The notes beneath the pieces were generated by a model, which saw nothing but the letters and a program-made list of their open reading frames with translations, searched no databases and was not told the origin of the DNA. The translations under genes were made by a program, and so were the position numbers. Below are positions 9,338 to 18,607 of a DNA stretch of 64,000 nt, in pieces; the first letter of the stretch is position 1, and each line of letters begins with the position of its first letter. The stretch covers positions 124,001 to 188,000 of the forward strand of contig NZ_ABCK01000010.1 in assembly GCF_000170755.1 (NCBI RefSeq), given 5' to 3'. This stretch comes from Lentisphaera araneosa HTCC2155. Lineage in GTDB: Bacteria > Verrucomicrobiota > Lentisphaeria > Lentisphaerales > Lentisphaeraceae.

Positions 9338-10290
9338 ATGAGATTACAAGTACGATTATTACTGGCCATTATTTTTGTGGGCGTTGCAAAAGTAGAGGGC
9401 ACAGCTGAGGCCGAGACAAATAACGCAGCCTATATCTTCACGTCGTTTAGGGGTGATGGGAAGGATGGACTTCACCTAGCCTACAGCAAGAACGGCCTGC
9501 AATGGACTGCTCTCAAGGGTGATAAGTCATTCCTGAAGCCTATGATCGGGGGAAAACTAATGCGTGACCCCTGTATCATTCAAGGACCAGACAAGGTCTT
9601 TCATATGGTCTGGACAACGAGTTGGGGCGATAAAGGCATCGGTATTGCCCATTCTAAAGATCTCATCAATTGGTCAGAACAAAAATTCATTCCTGTTATG
9701 GCGCATGAGCCAACGGCTCGAAATTGCTGGGCACCTGAGATTACGTGGGATCCGGACGGTAATCAGTATGTAATCTACTGGGCAACAACACTTCCTAACA
9801 AGTTCAAGGAAACGATCAAAAGCGCAGACAAGGGGTGGAATCATCGGATGTACTGTACCACTACCAAGGACTTCAAGAGTTACACGAAGACTCGTCTCTT
9901 CTATAACCCTGGCTTCAACGTAATCGATTCGACCATCATCCGTGTCGAGAATCAATACCTTATGATCACCAAGGATGAAACCAGATATCCGCCAGCTAAG
10001 AACCTTCATTTAGCAACTAGTGACAAGGTAACCGGACCCTGGAAAAGATCTCCGAGCCTTTCTCCCCCAAAGGGCTTTGGGTGGAAGGCGCAACGGTCCT
10101 AAAGGTTAAAGATTACTGGTACGTATATTTCGATGCCTATATGAAGCATAGATACGGGGCTATGCGAACGAAGGACTTCAAGAGTTGGGAGGACGTTTCG
10201 GACAAATTAGAAGTTCAGAAAGGGATGAGGCACGGAACAGTACTCTCGACTTCGAACGAGATACTGAATGGACTACTGAAGGAAAAATAG
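9338..10290 (+). pseudogene. GH43-like glycosidase, frameshifted
   Basis: Five-bladed-propeller glycoside hydrolase of the GH43 type with a signal peptide. Recognisable segments are MRDPCIIQGPDKVFHMVWTT (catalytic-base blade), NCWAPEITWDPDGNQYVIYW and, after a shift, LWVEGATVLKVKDYWYVYF. The reading frame breaks near 10065 in a run of five C's: the protein would read SPKGLWVEGA with one C fewer. This is either a real inactivating indel or a homopolymer error. It lies inside an interrupted pseudopilin gene and is followed by a strong terminator, so it arrived as a unit. Likely substrates would be arabinan, xylan or galactan oligomers; unproven. Confidence 0.75.
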
Positions 10291-10384
10291 AACGTCCACA
10301 AGGGTGTTGAAGGTTTTATCGCTAGCAGGTGGTTCATTAGATATGACCTTATGGAATAGGTTAGTTCAGTGAACTACATCAAAA

Positions 10385-10424
10385 AAATAACTTGTGGTTC
10401 TATTAGGACCACAAGTTATTTTTC
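10385..10424 (+). terminator. Rho-independent terminator after GH43
   Basis: A 16-bp stem (AAATAACTTGTGGT / ACCACAAGTTATTT core) with a 5-6 base loop runs directly into TTTTTC. Confidence 0.85.
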
Positions 10425-10432
10425 TAGACTAG

Positions 10433-10540
10433 AAAAGCTATTGAAGCAGTTCTCAAAAAACGAGGTTATATTACTGTCATTAAAAAGGGATTAGTGTCAA
10501 CCCTTTTTTGACCCCCCAAATGGAGGCAGTTCAGCTTGGT
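10433..10540 (+). repeat. 110-120 bp repeat bounding the GH43 insert, right copy
   Basis: Second copy of 9170-9290. Its right edge abuts the G-rich stretch (GGGGG at 10551) where the pseudopilin reading frame resumes. Confidence 0.65.
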
Positions 10541-10551
10541 AAGGGGCCTTG

Positions 10552-10860
10552 GGGGACAATTATGCCATTAATTCATATGCAACAAATAGTTTATGGTCGT
10601 GGTTTACACCCCAAGACACAACACCGTTAAACACTGATTTTGGAATAAACAGTAAATTTATTGGTAGAAAAATGTCAGAGATAAAAAGTGATACGATCAT
10701 ATTAATGGAAGGCATGCAAAGTCGAGTTGGCTTTTCCTGGTGGAGTTCACTAGAAACACATAACAATCAAAACATGCTTGATATCCAGGATTTTGATCAG
10801 CACAAGAATGGTAAAATGAACTTCCTATTTAACGACGGAAGTGCCGCGGCGAAAAATAAC
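10552..10860 (+). pseudogene. Pseudopilin gene copy 1, 3' part
   Basis: Continues the gene begun at 8782: GDNYAINSYATNSLW through the H-x9-DG motif (HKNGKMNFLFNDGS), almost identical to the 3' part of copy 2 at 16018-16363. After AAAKNN the frame runs into the duplicated 3' end of the propeller gene, so its own C-terminus is lost. No start of its own; a fragment. Confidence 0.75.
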
Positions 10861-11206
10861 TTGGGACCAAAAAACCATCCCTTTCGAGATCCTCGATGTA
10901 AAGCTTCAAAAGAATGGTTTCAAAATTGATTTCACTCAAACAATAAATTTCCAAGATGCCAAAAAAATTAAAATATCACGTTGGTGGTACGAATACAGCC
11001 GTAAATATGGCGCACCTAAATCTGACTTTGAAGATATCACACCCCAGTCAATCAAAGTCAGCGAAGATGGTATGAGCATGACTATTTCATGTTCATTGAT
11101 GAAAGAGCGTGTTTACTGTTTTGATTTCAGCGAACTCACCGATAACAAAAATGAAAAACTGGCTAATAAAAAAGCCTACTACACCATCATACACCTCATT
11201 GAGTAA
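10861..11206 (+). pseudogene. Duplicated C-terminal fragment of the propeller gene at 7192
   Basis: In the parent frame it encodes WDQKTIPFEILDVKLQ to YYTIIHLIE, the last 115 residues of the 7192-8607 protein with about 10% substitutions. No signal peptide or start belongs to it; it is fused behind pseudopilin debris. Divergence between copies is modest and mostly conservative, so the duplication is not very recent. Confidence 0.75.
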
Positions 11207-11304
11207 CGCAATCATTTACATATAGGGACTTAAATAAAGAATAAGAAAGAATGAGGGACATCCATTTAGAATCTCTATAATCTTTTAGTTTAAATTCATT
11301 TTTA

Positions 11305-11341
11305 TTGTTACGCCCTGCCTCCCCTTGCCTCTTATATCCTA
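11305..11341 (+). promoter_or_regulatory. Pseudopilin-type leader element, second copy
   Basis: TTGTTACGC plus CCTGCCTCCCC tract within the duplicated block. Here it lies about 100 bases before the glycosidase gene at 11417 rather than a pseudopilin, so that gene may have captured it. Confidence 0.4.
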
Positions 11342-11416
11342 ATAATCTTACTAAACGACAAAACCTAGTTTGAATTCTCACAAAATTTTAATGTAAATAA
11401 ATTTAGGTAATCTTTA

Positions 11417-13543
11417 ATGAACCTCACAAAAATCTATAAAGCGATGATGCTACATTCCTTTCTAATAGTAGCACAATTCACTTCAGCGGATGTTTTAGAA
11501 AAACAATCATTTAAACATTATGTCGACAAGTTTAACCAACAAGATAAAGAACTTTATCCTCAGCACGTTCCCAATAAAGATGCCTGGGTATTTTTGGAGG
11601 AGAATATCCCCTTCTTTGAGTGCCCTGACAAACAGATTGAAAAAAATTACTATTACCGCTGGTGGACCTTTCGTAAACATGTGAAGTCTACGCCGGATGG
11701 TTATGTTGTCACCGAATTTCTACCCAAAGTACCTTGGGCGGGGAAATATAACACAATCAGTTGTCCTGCGGGGCATCAATTCTATGAAGGGCGCTGGCTT
11801 CATGACACCAAAATCCTGGATGACTACTCATCCTTCTGGTTACGCAAGGGCGGAGAGCCGCGACGCTACAGTTTCTGGATCGCCGACTCATTTTATAAGC
11901 GTCACCTTGTGACTCCGAACAAAGATTTTATCATCGATTTTCTGGATGATTTAATTAAAAATTATCAGGCATGGGAAAAATCTCATAAAAAAGGCGACGT
12001 GCTATTTGCTCAATCCGCAGACAGAGATGGCATGGAATGGGCTATTGGCGGCGACGGCTTCAGACCGACGATCAACTCCTATATGTACGGTGATGCTCTA
12101 GCTATTGCTGAAATTGCCAAGCTTGCTGGCAAAACTGATATCTCACAAGAATACAAGGCTAAAGCTTTAGAGATTAAGCATGAAGTTCAGGCGAAACTCT
12201 GGGATAATGACGCAAAGTTCTTTAAAGTTCTGCGACCTCATAAAAATCAATTAGAAAAAGTTCGTGAGCTTCACGGCTACACTCCGTGGTACTTCAATCT
12301 GCCGGATAAAAACAAGGACTACGAAGCGGCTTGGGAGCAACTGATGGATGCCAAGGGATTTTACGCACCATATGGTCCAACCAGCGCAGAGCAACGTCAT
12401 CCTGGATTTCAAATATCCTACAGGGGTCATGAATGTCAGTGGAATGGGCCAAGCTGGCCATTTGCAACATCTCAAACTTTAACAGCTCTCACCAACGTGC
12501 TGAACCATTACCCACAGAATGTAGTATCTAAAGAGGACTACTTCGAAACCTTGAAGATCTACACCAAAAGCCACCAATTGAAGCGAGAAAACGGAGAGGT
12601 GGTTTCGTGGATTGACGAGAACCTGAATCCATACACAGGTGATTGGATCTCCAGAACAAGGTTAAAGCAATGGAAGAATGGCACCTGGGATAAAGGCAAA
12701 GGCGGCAAGGAACGCGGCAAGGATTATAATCACTCCACGTATAATGATTTAATCATCACCGGATTGGTAGGACTGCGTCCTCGTGCCGACAATGTGATAG
12801 AAGTAAATCCCTTGCTGCCGGATAAGACCTGGGACTATTTTTGTTTGGATAAGGTCCGCTATCACGACCGAATCCTCACGATCATCTGGGATAAGAGCGG
12901 AGAGAAGTACGGCAAAGGAAAAGGACTTTCCGTATATGCAAACGGTGAAAAGATCGCGGCAGCTCCAACCCTGACAAAGCTTACGGGAACACTTGACGGT
13001 ATTGCGCCTATTCCCTACGTGCAAAGAGCTCCTATTGCCACGGATGACTCCACTCATTTGAAAGTGCTGGCGGTAAGAGCTTCGCATACAAACACAAGTG
13101 ACACGACAAGCGGTCTGATCCAAAACAGTACCCCCTATGGATCAGGTGACGAGAGCATCAAACGATGGACCTCATGGCCGCAGACAGGCAAAAGCCAGTG
13201 GGTAGAGTTGGATCTCGGCGACAAAGCATCGGTTAAATCGCTCGGGGTATTCTGGTTTCAGGACAATGCTGGTGTCAAAGTTCCAACATCGTGGCATATA
13301 GAAGCCTCTGACGATCAGGCCGGTCCATGGCTTAAAGTGCCCTCCTCTGATGGTCAGTTCGGTGTCGAGCTGGACGACTATAATACCGTTCAGTTTAAAG
13401 AAACGCTAAAATCTCGCTATGTACGCATCCTTATGACACCCAGCAAGGGTAAAGCACTCGGAATTTTATCAGTAAAAGTAAAGACGATTAAGACAGTAAA
13501 AACCAAGAAGATTAAACCAGTAAAAAAGTATATAAATATTTAG
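11417..13543 (+). CDS. Secreted (alpha/alpha)6-barrel glycoside hydrolase with discoidin domain
   Basis: 708 aa, signal peptide ending near TSADV. The body (about 80-480) has the helical-barrel motifs of the MGH1/GH63-like trehalase fold: FAQSADRDGMEW, ECQWNGPSWPFATSQTL and DYNHSTYNDLIITGLVGLRP. Acidic residues in these are the likely catalytic pair. Residues about 560-690 look like an F5/8 type C (discoidin) domain (WVELDLGDKASVKSLGVFW). The lysine-rich tail is unusual. Base composition shifts to higher G+C in the middle of the gene, suggesting a different origin from its 5' flank. Substrate not predictable from sequence. Confidence 0.7.
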   Translation: MNLTKIYKAMMLHSFLIVAQFTSADVLEKQSFKHYVDKFNQQDKELYPQHVPNKDAWVFLEENIPFFECPDKQIEKNYYYRWWTFRKHVKSTPDGYVVTEFLPKVPWAGKYNTISCPAGHQFYEGRWLHDTKILDDYSSFWLRKGGEPRRYSFWIADSFYKRHLVTPNKDFIIDFLDDLIKNYQAWEKSHKKGDVLFAQSADRDGMEWAIGGDGFRPTINSYMYGDALAIAEIAKLAGKTDISQEYKAKALEIKHEVQAKLWDNDAKFFKVLRPHKNQLEKVRELHGYTPWYFNLPDKNKDYEAAWEQLMDAKGFYAPYGPTSAEQRHPGFQISYRGHECQWNGPSWPFATSQTLTALTNVLNHYPQNVVSKEDYFETLKIYTKSHQLKRENGEVVSWIDENLNPYTGDWISRTRLKQWKNGTWDKGKGGKERGKDYNHSTYNDLIITGLVGLRPRADNVIEVNPLLPDKTWDYFCLDKVRYHDRILTIIWDKSGEKYGKGKGLSVYANGEKIAAAPTLTKLTGTLDGIAPIPYVQRAPIATDDSTHLKVLAVRASHTNTSDTTSGLIQNSTPYGSGDESIKRWTSWPQTGKSQWVELDLGDKASVKSLGVFWFQDNAGVKVPTSWHIEASDDQAGPWLKVPSSDGQFGVELDDYNTVQFKETLKSRYVRILMTPSKGKALGILSVKVKTIKTVKTKKIKPVKKYINI

Positions 13544-13801
13544 CCTATAAACTTTTGAAACGGTCCTTTTGTCAAAGGAATTAGTCCCTTACTAAGCGAT
13601 ACAACAGAAAATTTATTAAGAAATCGATTTGGGCTGAAATGGCCTGACTGAAAGCAAATTCCTTAAGGTCTTAGTAGCGTACTCATTATGCGAATAGAAT
13701 ATTTCTTTCGAAAAAATTTATTTTTATTGTTACGCCCTGCCTCCCCTTGCCTCTTATATCCTAAAGAACGTTACTAAACTACAAAACCTAGGACGAAAAT
13801 T
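13544..13801 (+). promoter_or_regulatory. Intergenic region with pseudopilin leader (motif at 13727-13735)
   Basis: No gene seen. The last 80 bases repeat the TTGTTACGC / CCTGCCTCCCC / CTTATATCCTAAAGAACG leader of the pseudopilin at 8782 almost exactly. Confidence 0.45.
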
Positions 13802-14208
13802 ATGCAATATTTCTTTTCAAGAAAAAAAGGTGATTTTATGAAATCAAAATTCACTTTAATCGAATTACTTGTGGTGGTAGCCGTTATTGGGATTCTTGCA
13901 TCTTTACTCTTACCAGCTTTGTCCAAAGCGAGGAGAACCTCCAAAACTTCAGTCTGCTTGAACAATAACAAACAAATTTATTATGGATTCTTTTTATTTT
14001 CCGAGGACAATGAGGGGAGACACCCACCAGCTCAAAGTTTTGATGGTCTTAGTGAAGATTACAACGGTAGCTGGGATCGACACATAGACCCCTACCTTGG
14101 GGATTCGATGGTAGCTGGTGCTATAACAGATGACAATGGTGACTATGATATATATCAATGCCCTTTAGATACCAAACGTACTCGCACAGGGGCATTCGGG
14201 GGGGGGGG
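13802..14208 (+). pseudogene. Pseudopilin gene copy 2, 5' part (split by IS)
   Basis: Close paralog of the 8782 gene: same leader, same [18 protein letters not shown] segment, then RTRTGAFGG. The frame enters a run of 11 G's (14198-14208) and then an IS4-like element. The gene resumes after the right G-run at 16020 (GDNYAINSYATNSLW). Removing the element and one G-run copy would restore a protein of about 250 residues. Confidence 0.8.
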
Positions 14209-14290
14209 TAATGGGAGGGAACTTAAGGATTTTATCCCTCCCAATTATTCAGTAATAGAACTTTAATTTTATCATTTTTTGGCTATAATA

Positions 14291-14310
14291 GATATGTTTA
14301 TAAACATATC
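14291..14310. promoter_or_regulatory. Perfect 20-bp palindrome at IS left end
   Basis: GATATGTTTATAAACATATC is exactly self-complementary and lies just before the first IS gene, preceded by GGCTATAAT, a -10-like box. Possible operator or transcript hairpin. Confidence 0.45.
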
Positions 14311-14325
14311 TAATTGGATGTAGAA

Positions 14326-14622
14326 ATGGAAAAGTTTGAGTTGTTAGAAAAGCTGAATGAATTAAAGACTGAGTTGATTAAATCACCGTACTGGGTGGCT
14401 GGTACGGTGATTGAAACTACGAGGAAGCAAAGTAAAAAAGAGAAGCCCTTTTACTACCTATCTCAAAGTATCAAAGGTAAAACCAAAACGACCTATATAG
14501 CTGCTCGCCATTTGGAGGTGTTTAAAAAAGCAGAGGCTGAAGGTGAACGAATTAAGCAACTAATGACTGAAATAAATCGTATCAATATCCTTTTGATAAA
14601 AAGCGAGGTGAGTGATGCTTAA
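14326..14622 (+). CDS. Small IS-associated protein (DUF6788-like)
   Basis: 98 aa from ATG 14326 (a TTG at 14314 would add four residues). Helix-rich, with a central YWVAGTVIETTRKQSKKEKPFYYLSQS segment of beta character and a coiled-coil-like end. Small proteins of this type (DUF6788) accompany several DDE transposases; the assignment is from memory. Its end overlaps the start of the transposase remnant (ATG 14615), as in coupled IS genes. Role in transposition unknown. Confidence 0.55.
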   Translation: MEKFELLEKLNELKTELIKSPYWVAGTVIETTRKQSKKEKPFYYLSQSIKGKTKTTYIAARHLEVFKKAEAEGERIKQLMTEINRINILLIKSEVSDA

Positions 14623-15979
14623 AAGTAAAAAGTCGATTCAACTTGTGGAGAAGATCGAAAATATCTTTAGCGCTGAAGAACGGGCTATAGATACTACTAA
14701 AAAAGGGCGTTTTCTCGAACGCGTATTTTTACTGTAAAGGTATTATTAATCTCATTATTAGCCAATGCACAGTCAGGGTTCAAACTGGGGTATAAACAAT
14801 TACTCGCTCAGCTATTTGAACTCAAACTTTTCCCTGGAAATACCATTCCAACTGACAAATCATTTAGTAAGGCTTGTGACAAACTTCCTTTTAAAGCCGT
14901 AACCACATTACTCTCAGAATCCCATAAACAGGAATTCGATAGTTCTGGTCGCAAGTACCATGGATTAAAGATAATTATTCCTGATGGCACTAAGATTTCA
15001 CTACCACGAAGTACAAGCACACTTGAGCAGTATGGCCAAGCTTATGGACATTATCCACAATGTCTTGCGGTTGGTTTTTTCGAGCTCTCCACGGGAACAT
15101 TTGATGATTTCAAAATAGCTTCAAGAAGATTGCCCTGAACGAACTTTAGCATACGAGCATATGTTAGAGAATTCAGAGAAAAGTTTATACATGGCAGATG
15201 CAGGATATAACGGCATGGCGTTTATTGCCTTAGCAAAAGAGTTGGGCCACGAAGTTTTAATGCCGTTGAAAATGAGTCATCTAGCTCAGAAAATGAACGA
15301 TTCTAAGAAACGATCTCTTGTTCACGAGATTAAACTCACTCGTTCACACCTTAAAAACTATCCAGATCATCAACATTTACTAGGAACAACTCTTAAAATT
15401 CGTCTTATCAGAACACTGGGAACGTCCAAACTTAAATCGCAGGTTTTAATCACGACCTTACTGGATGACGCCAAATTCTCATGGAAAGAACTCTCAGGTT
15501 TATACCGTCAGCGCTATCTTGTGGAAGTAGCCTACCGACACCTGAAAGTTAACCTTAATCTGGAGTCGATTCGGAAGCGAAAATTTTCAAGAATTAAAAA
15601 GTTTATGTATGCCGCCATTGCTTTATACAACCTAGCGGCGGTATTACGGAATCGAATTAAACTACCTGAGATATTGCCAGAGGATCACGGCACGAAGATG
15701 TACTGCTTTTCCTTTTGCTTAAACCGTATTTGCGTTTTTTGCCTCGCGATCCTTAATCCATTTAGAGGCTCGAAAAAAGCATTGGCGAATTGCTTAAGAG
15801 CAGTCAAAAGCTGTTGGTATATTTATAAACCATGGAGGTCTTCTCCTAGAATATGTAATACTCCACCTTCAAAATTCACTGTGCACAAAGGAAAAGTAAA
15901 ATATAAAGAAATTGAAACTGCGCAATTCCTCAATGCTGAGTATCAAATATTAGGGGTTCAATATGGCCAGATTTCATGA
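14615..15979 (+). pseudogene. IS4-family DDE transposase, two frameshifts
   Basis: Three frame segments are needed. The first starts MLKSKKSIQLVEKIEN and stops near 14738. The second (AFSRTRIFTVKVLL to ASRRLP, to about 15138) carries the first Asp in PDGTKISLP. The third (LENSEKSLYMADAGYNG onward) carries the second Asp (ADAGYNG) and the Glu of the YRQRYLVEVAYRHLK signature. Catalytic residues are all present, but the frame breaks make it inactive unless sequencing errors or programmed shifts are involved. Confidence 0.8.
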
Positions 15980-16019
15980 TGAAAAATCCTTAAGTTCCCT
16001 CCCATTAGGGGGGGGGGGG

Positions 16020-16363
16020 ACAACTATGCCATTAATTCATATGCAACAAATAGTTTATGGTCGTTTTTTACACCCCAAGACACAACACCATTAAACACTG
16101 ATTTTGGAATAAACAGTAAATTTATTGGTAGACAAATGTCAGAGATAAAAAGTGATACAATCATATTAATGGAAGGCATGCAAAGTCGAGTTGGCTTTTC
16201 CTGGTGGAGTGCACTAACACTAAATGATCAAAATATGCTTGATATCCAGGCTTTTGATCAGCACAAGAACGACAAAATGAACTTCCTGTTTAACGACGGA
16301 AGTGCCGCAGCGAAAAACAACATAATTGTTAATGAAACTTCTGAATACTTAAAAATAAAATAA
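16020..16363 (+). pseudogene. Pseudopilin gene copy 2, 3' part
   Basis: Begins immediately after the right G-run with GDNYAINSYATNSLWSFF and continues through HKNDKMNFLFNDGSAAAK to a natural stop, giving the true C-terminus (NNIIVNETSEYLKIK) that copy 1 lacks. No start of its own. Ten bases downstream begins the mutarotase gene. Confidence 0.75.
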
Positions 16364-16373
16364 AAGTGTAGAA

Positions 16374-17546
16374 ATGAGAAAATTATTAGAATTGGCAATG
16401 CTTGGAGTACTTATTACAGGGTGCACCACAGCAAAACAGAGTGGTGCTTTAAAACTGAACAAGTCAGAGTTTGTAAAAACTATCGACGGTAAGAGGACAG
16501 ATCTCTATGTACTCAAAAACAGTAACGGTGTAGAGGTTGCTGTAAGCAACTACGGAGCCCGTACAGTCGGTATATCTGTTCCCGATAAAAATGGTCAATT
16601 CGAGGATGTCATCAGCGGTTTTAATACACTAGATGAATACATCAACTGCCCGGAGCCTTTTCACGGCCCCATAGTAGGTCGTGTAGGCAACCGTATTGCC
16701 AAAGGTAAATTCAAACTTGAAGGCAAAGAATACAATGTGTCGATCAACAACGGCCCGAATCACCTGCACGGCGGTCTCAAAGGCTTCCACCATCGTGTCT
16801 GGGATGTAAAAAGTGTGAGCGTTAAGGCTATCCACCTACATTACCTATCAAAAGATGGCGAGATGGGCTATCCGGGAAATCTCAGCGTCGATGTTCGCTA
16901 CGCTCTCAACGATAAAAATGAATTGTCCATATCCTATAAAGCAACAACGGATAAGAAAACAGTCGTCAACCTGACCTGGCACCCCTTCTTCAACCTTGCA
17001 GGAGAAGGCACGACAATCAATGATCATATCATGGAAATCAATGCCGATTACTACACACCGGTTGATGACATTCTGATTCCTCTTGGGAAAAATGTAAGCG
17101 TGAAAAATACTCCTTTTGATTTTCGCAAAACAAAGGCCATCGGCCGTGACTTGGATCAACAGAAAAACAATACACAGCTGAAACACGGTGCCGGATATGA
17201 TCATAACTGGGTGCTTAAGCGTCCTGATGACAATTCTATGGCCTTTGCTGCACGGGTTACTGAACCAAAAAGCGGTCGAGTTATGGAGATCTACACTCAG
17301 GAGCCTGGACTCCAATTTTACGGAGGAAACTTTTTTGATGGAAAGACGAATGGTAAAAACGGCAAGCCGCAGATCTATCGCGGTGCCATGGCACTTGAAA
17401 CACAAAAGTTCCCCGATGCTCCGAACCAGCCGAATTTCCCGTCTGTCGTTCTTGATAAAGGTGATACATACGCAACAAAGTCGATATATAAATTCACAAC
17501 AAGCAAAGAATCGCATGTAAAAAAGGGATCAATCGAGAAAAATTAA
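16374..17546 (+). CDS. Aldose 1-epimerase (mutarotase), lipoprotein
   Basis: 390 aa; lipobox LITGC near residue 17 predicts a membrane-anchored exported form. Family motifs are in order: NYGARTVGISVPD, GRVGNRIAKGKF, NNGPNHLHGG (first catalytic His region), NLTWHPFFNL (second His), PGLQFYGGNF and ALETQKFPDAPN with the catalytic Glu. It interconverts alpha and beta anomers of released sugars, useful beside fucosidases and sugar dehydrogenases. The last residues (SHVKKGSIEKN) are not family sequence: the DNA coding for them recurs at 32385-32420 and is the 5' flank of a sulfatase leader, so the C-terminus was rewritten by recombination. Confidence 0.9.
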   Translation: MRKLLELAMLGVLITGCTTAKQSGALKLNKSEFVKTIDGKRTDLYVLKNSNGVEVAVSNYGARTVGISVPDKNGQFEDVISGFNTLDEYINCPEPFHGPIVGRVGNRIAKGKFKLEGKEYNVSINNGPNHLHGGLKGFHHRVWDVKSVSVKAIHLHYLSKDGEMGYPGNLSVDVRYALNDKNELSISYKATTDKKTVVNLTWHPFFNLAGEGTTINDHIMEINADYYTPVDDILIPLGKNVSVKNTPFDFRKTKAIGRDLDQQKNNTQLKHGAGYDHNWVLKRPDDNSMAFAARVTEPKSGRVMEIYTQEPGLQFYGGNFFDGKTNGKNGKPQIYRGAMALETQKFPDAPNQPNFPSVVLDKGDTYATKSIYKFTTSKESHVKKGSIEKN

Positions 17547-17740
17547 GCACCTCCCTCACGATAGCTGCCCAGCCCTGTGCCGGTCAGCTATCTGCCCTGA
17601 AACTTTTTACCTCGCCCCGGACGAAAAAGCTCACCGACTAAAAAAAGTGTTACGGCCTGTCTCCCCCCGCCTCTTAAGTTTAAGTATCATGCTTAAATGA
17701 TGAGAAATTTAATACTGTATTTTATACTTAAAATTAATGT
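17512..17740 (+). repeat. Sulfatase-leader relic plus pseudopilin leader, copy 1
   Basis: The relic reads (frame at 17532) INREKLSTSLTIAAQPCAGQL then a short tail to a stop near 17641, matching the signal peptides of the sulfatase genes without a start codon. It continues into GTGTTACGG and the CCTGTCTCCCCCCGCCTC tract. A second copy of the composite lies at 20425-20640. Confidence 0.65.
17647..17680 (+). promoter_or_regulatory. Pseudopilin leader element, third version
   Basis: GTGTTACGG with CCTGTCTCCCCCCGCCTC, about 100 bases before the pseudopilin start at 17754. TAAGTTTAAGTATCATGCTTAAA follows in part as an imperfect inverted repeat. Confidence 0.4.
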
Positions 17741-17753
17741 AGGAGCGTTACGC

Positions 17754-18494
17754 ATGAAAGCACTTAAGAATTTTACCAATGACAGACTTGTTAAATCACC
17801 TGATGTACTGAATAGAGTGAAGAAATTCACTCTTATCGAACTATTGGTGGTAATTGCGATTATCGCAATTCTTGCATCATTGCTTTTACCGGTATTATCC
17901 AAGGCCAGGGAGAAAAGTAGGCAGGCAGCATGTTTATCCAATGAGAAACAGAATATTACGGGTTACCATATGTTTGCTTCGGACAATGATGGAAAATTTC
18001 CTTTGTCACCCGGAAAAGGCCTACACGAAAATGTAGGTAACGGCTCAGGCTACGGCTCATTTCCTTCATATGCTGACCGTTACTATGGTTTAGGTCGACT
18101 CTATAAAGATTACAATATTGATCCTCATGTATTCTACTGTCCGTCCGATGAGCTTGTTACGTATGACGGTCCTAATGGCTGGAAATATCATACAGGGAGT
18201 TGGAGTGGGGTTTGGCTTGCCGTTAGCTACTTTACAAGGGTAACAGATAAAGATCAACAGATATTATCAACAACGCATGACCCCGGTATGGCAATTATTT
18301 CCGATCCTCTTTCACTACGAGTAGGAGGGCCTAAGTATTATGACGGACCCCTCCATAGAAATGGGTTTAATGTTGCATATGTTGATGGTTCGGCGAAACA
18401 TGTTTTAAACTCAGGGAATTTGATGGCTATACCAGAACACCATAGAGACTGGAACAATCATAATATTATATGGGAACTGATGGATAGAGATTAA
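17754..18494 (+). CDS. Pseudopilin (prepilin-type N-terminus, H-x9-DG C-terminus)
   Basis: 246 aa from ATG 17754, chosen for AGGAG eight bases upstream. The prepilin segment [18 protein letters not shown] is preceded by an unusually long leader of about 30 residues ([15 protein letters not shown]). The exposed domain contains two Cys (after QAA and in VFYCPSDE) and ends with [17 protein letters not shown], the H-x9-DG motif. Proteins like this are abundant in Lentisphaerota and Planctomycetes; exported by a type II-like system and processed by prepilin peptidase, exact role unknown. This is the only intact pseudopilin gene in the window. Confidence 0.85.
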   Translation: MKALKNFTNDRLVKSPDVLNRVKKFTLIELLVVIAIIAILASLLLPVLSKAREKSRQAACLSNEKQNITGYHMFASDNDGKFPLSPGKGLHENVGNGSGYGSFPSYADRYYGLGRLYKDYNIDPHVFYCPSDELVTYDGPNGWKYHTGSWSGVWLAVSYFTRVTDKDQQILSTTHDPGMAIISDPLSLRVGGPKYYDGPLHRNGFNVAYVDGSAKHVLNSGNLMAIPEHHRDWNNHNIIWELMDRD

Positions 18495-18607
18495 CTAAAG
18501 ATCGGTTGAAACCGTACAATAAGCGCTTGGGACGATGAGTGGAAGAAAATCACCCACTTCTAAAAAGTAGGCAGCCCCAATCGAAAAAATTAATAAAAGA
18601 ACATAGC

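Larger units (their letters stand above)
14209..16007 (+). mobile_element. IS4-like insertion sequence with 25-bp terminal inverted repeats
   Basis: Ends are perfect 25-bp inverted repeats (14209-14233 and 15983-16007; begin TAATGGGAGGGAACTTAAGG). It is flanked on both sides by G-runs of 11 and 12 bases, which probably include the target duplication. It carries a small ORF and a broken transposase. A 20-bp perfect palindrome (14291-14310) precedes the small ORF. The element sits inside pseudopilin copy 2. Confidence 0.85.
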
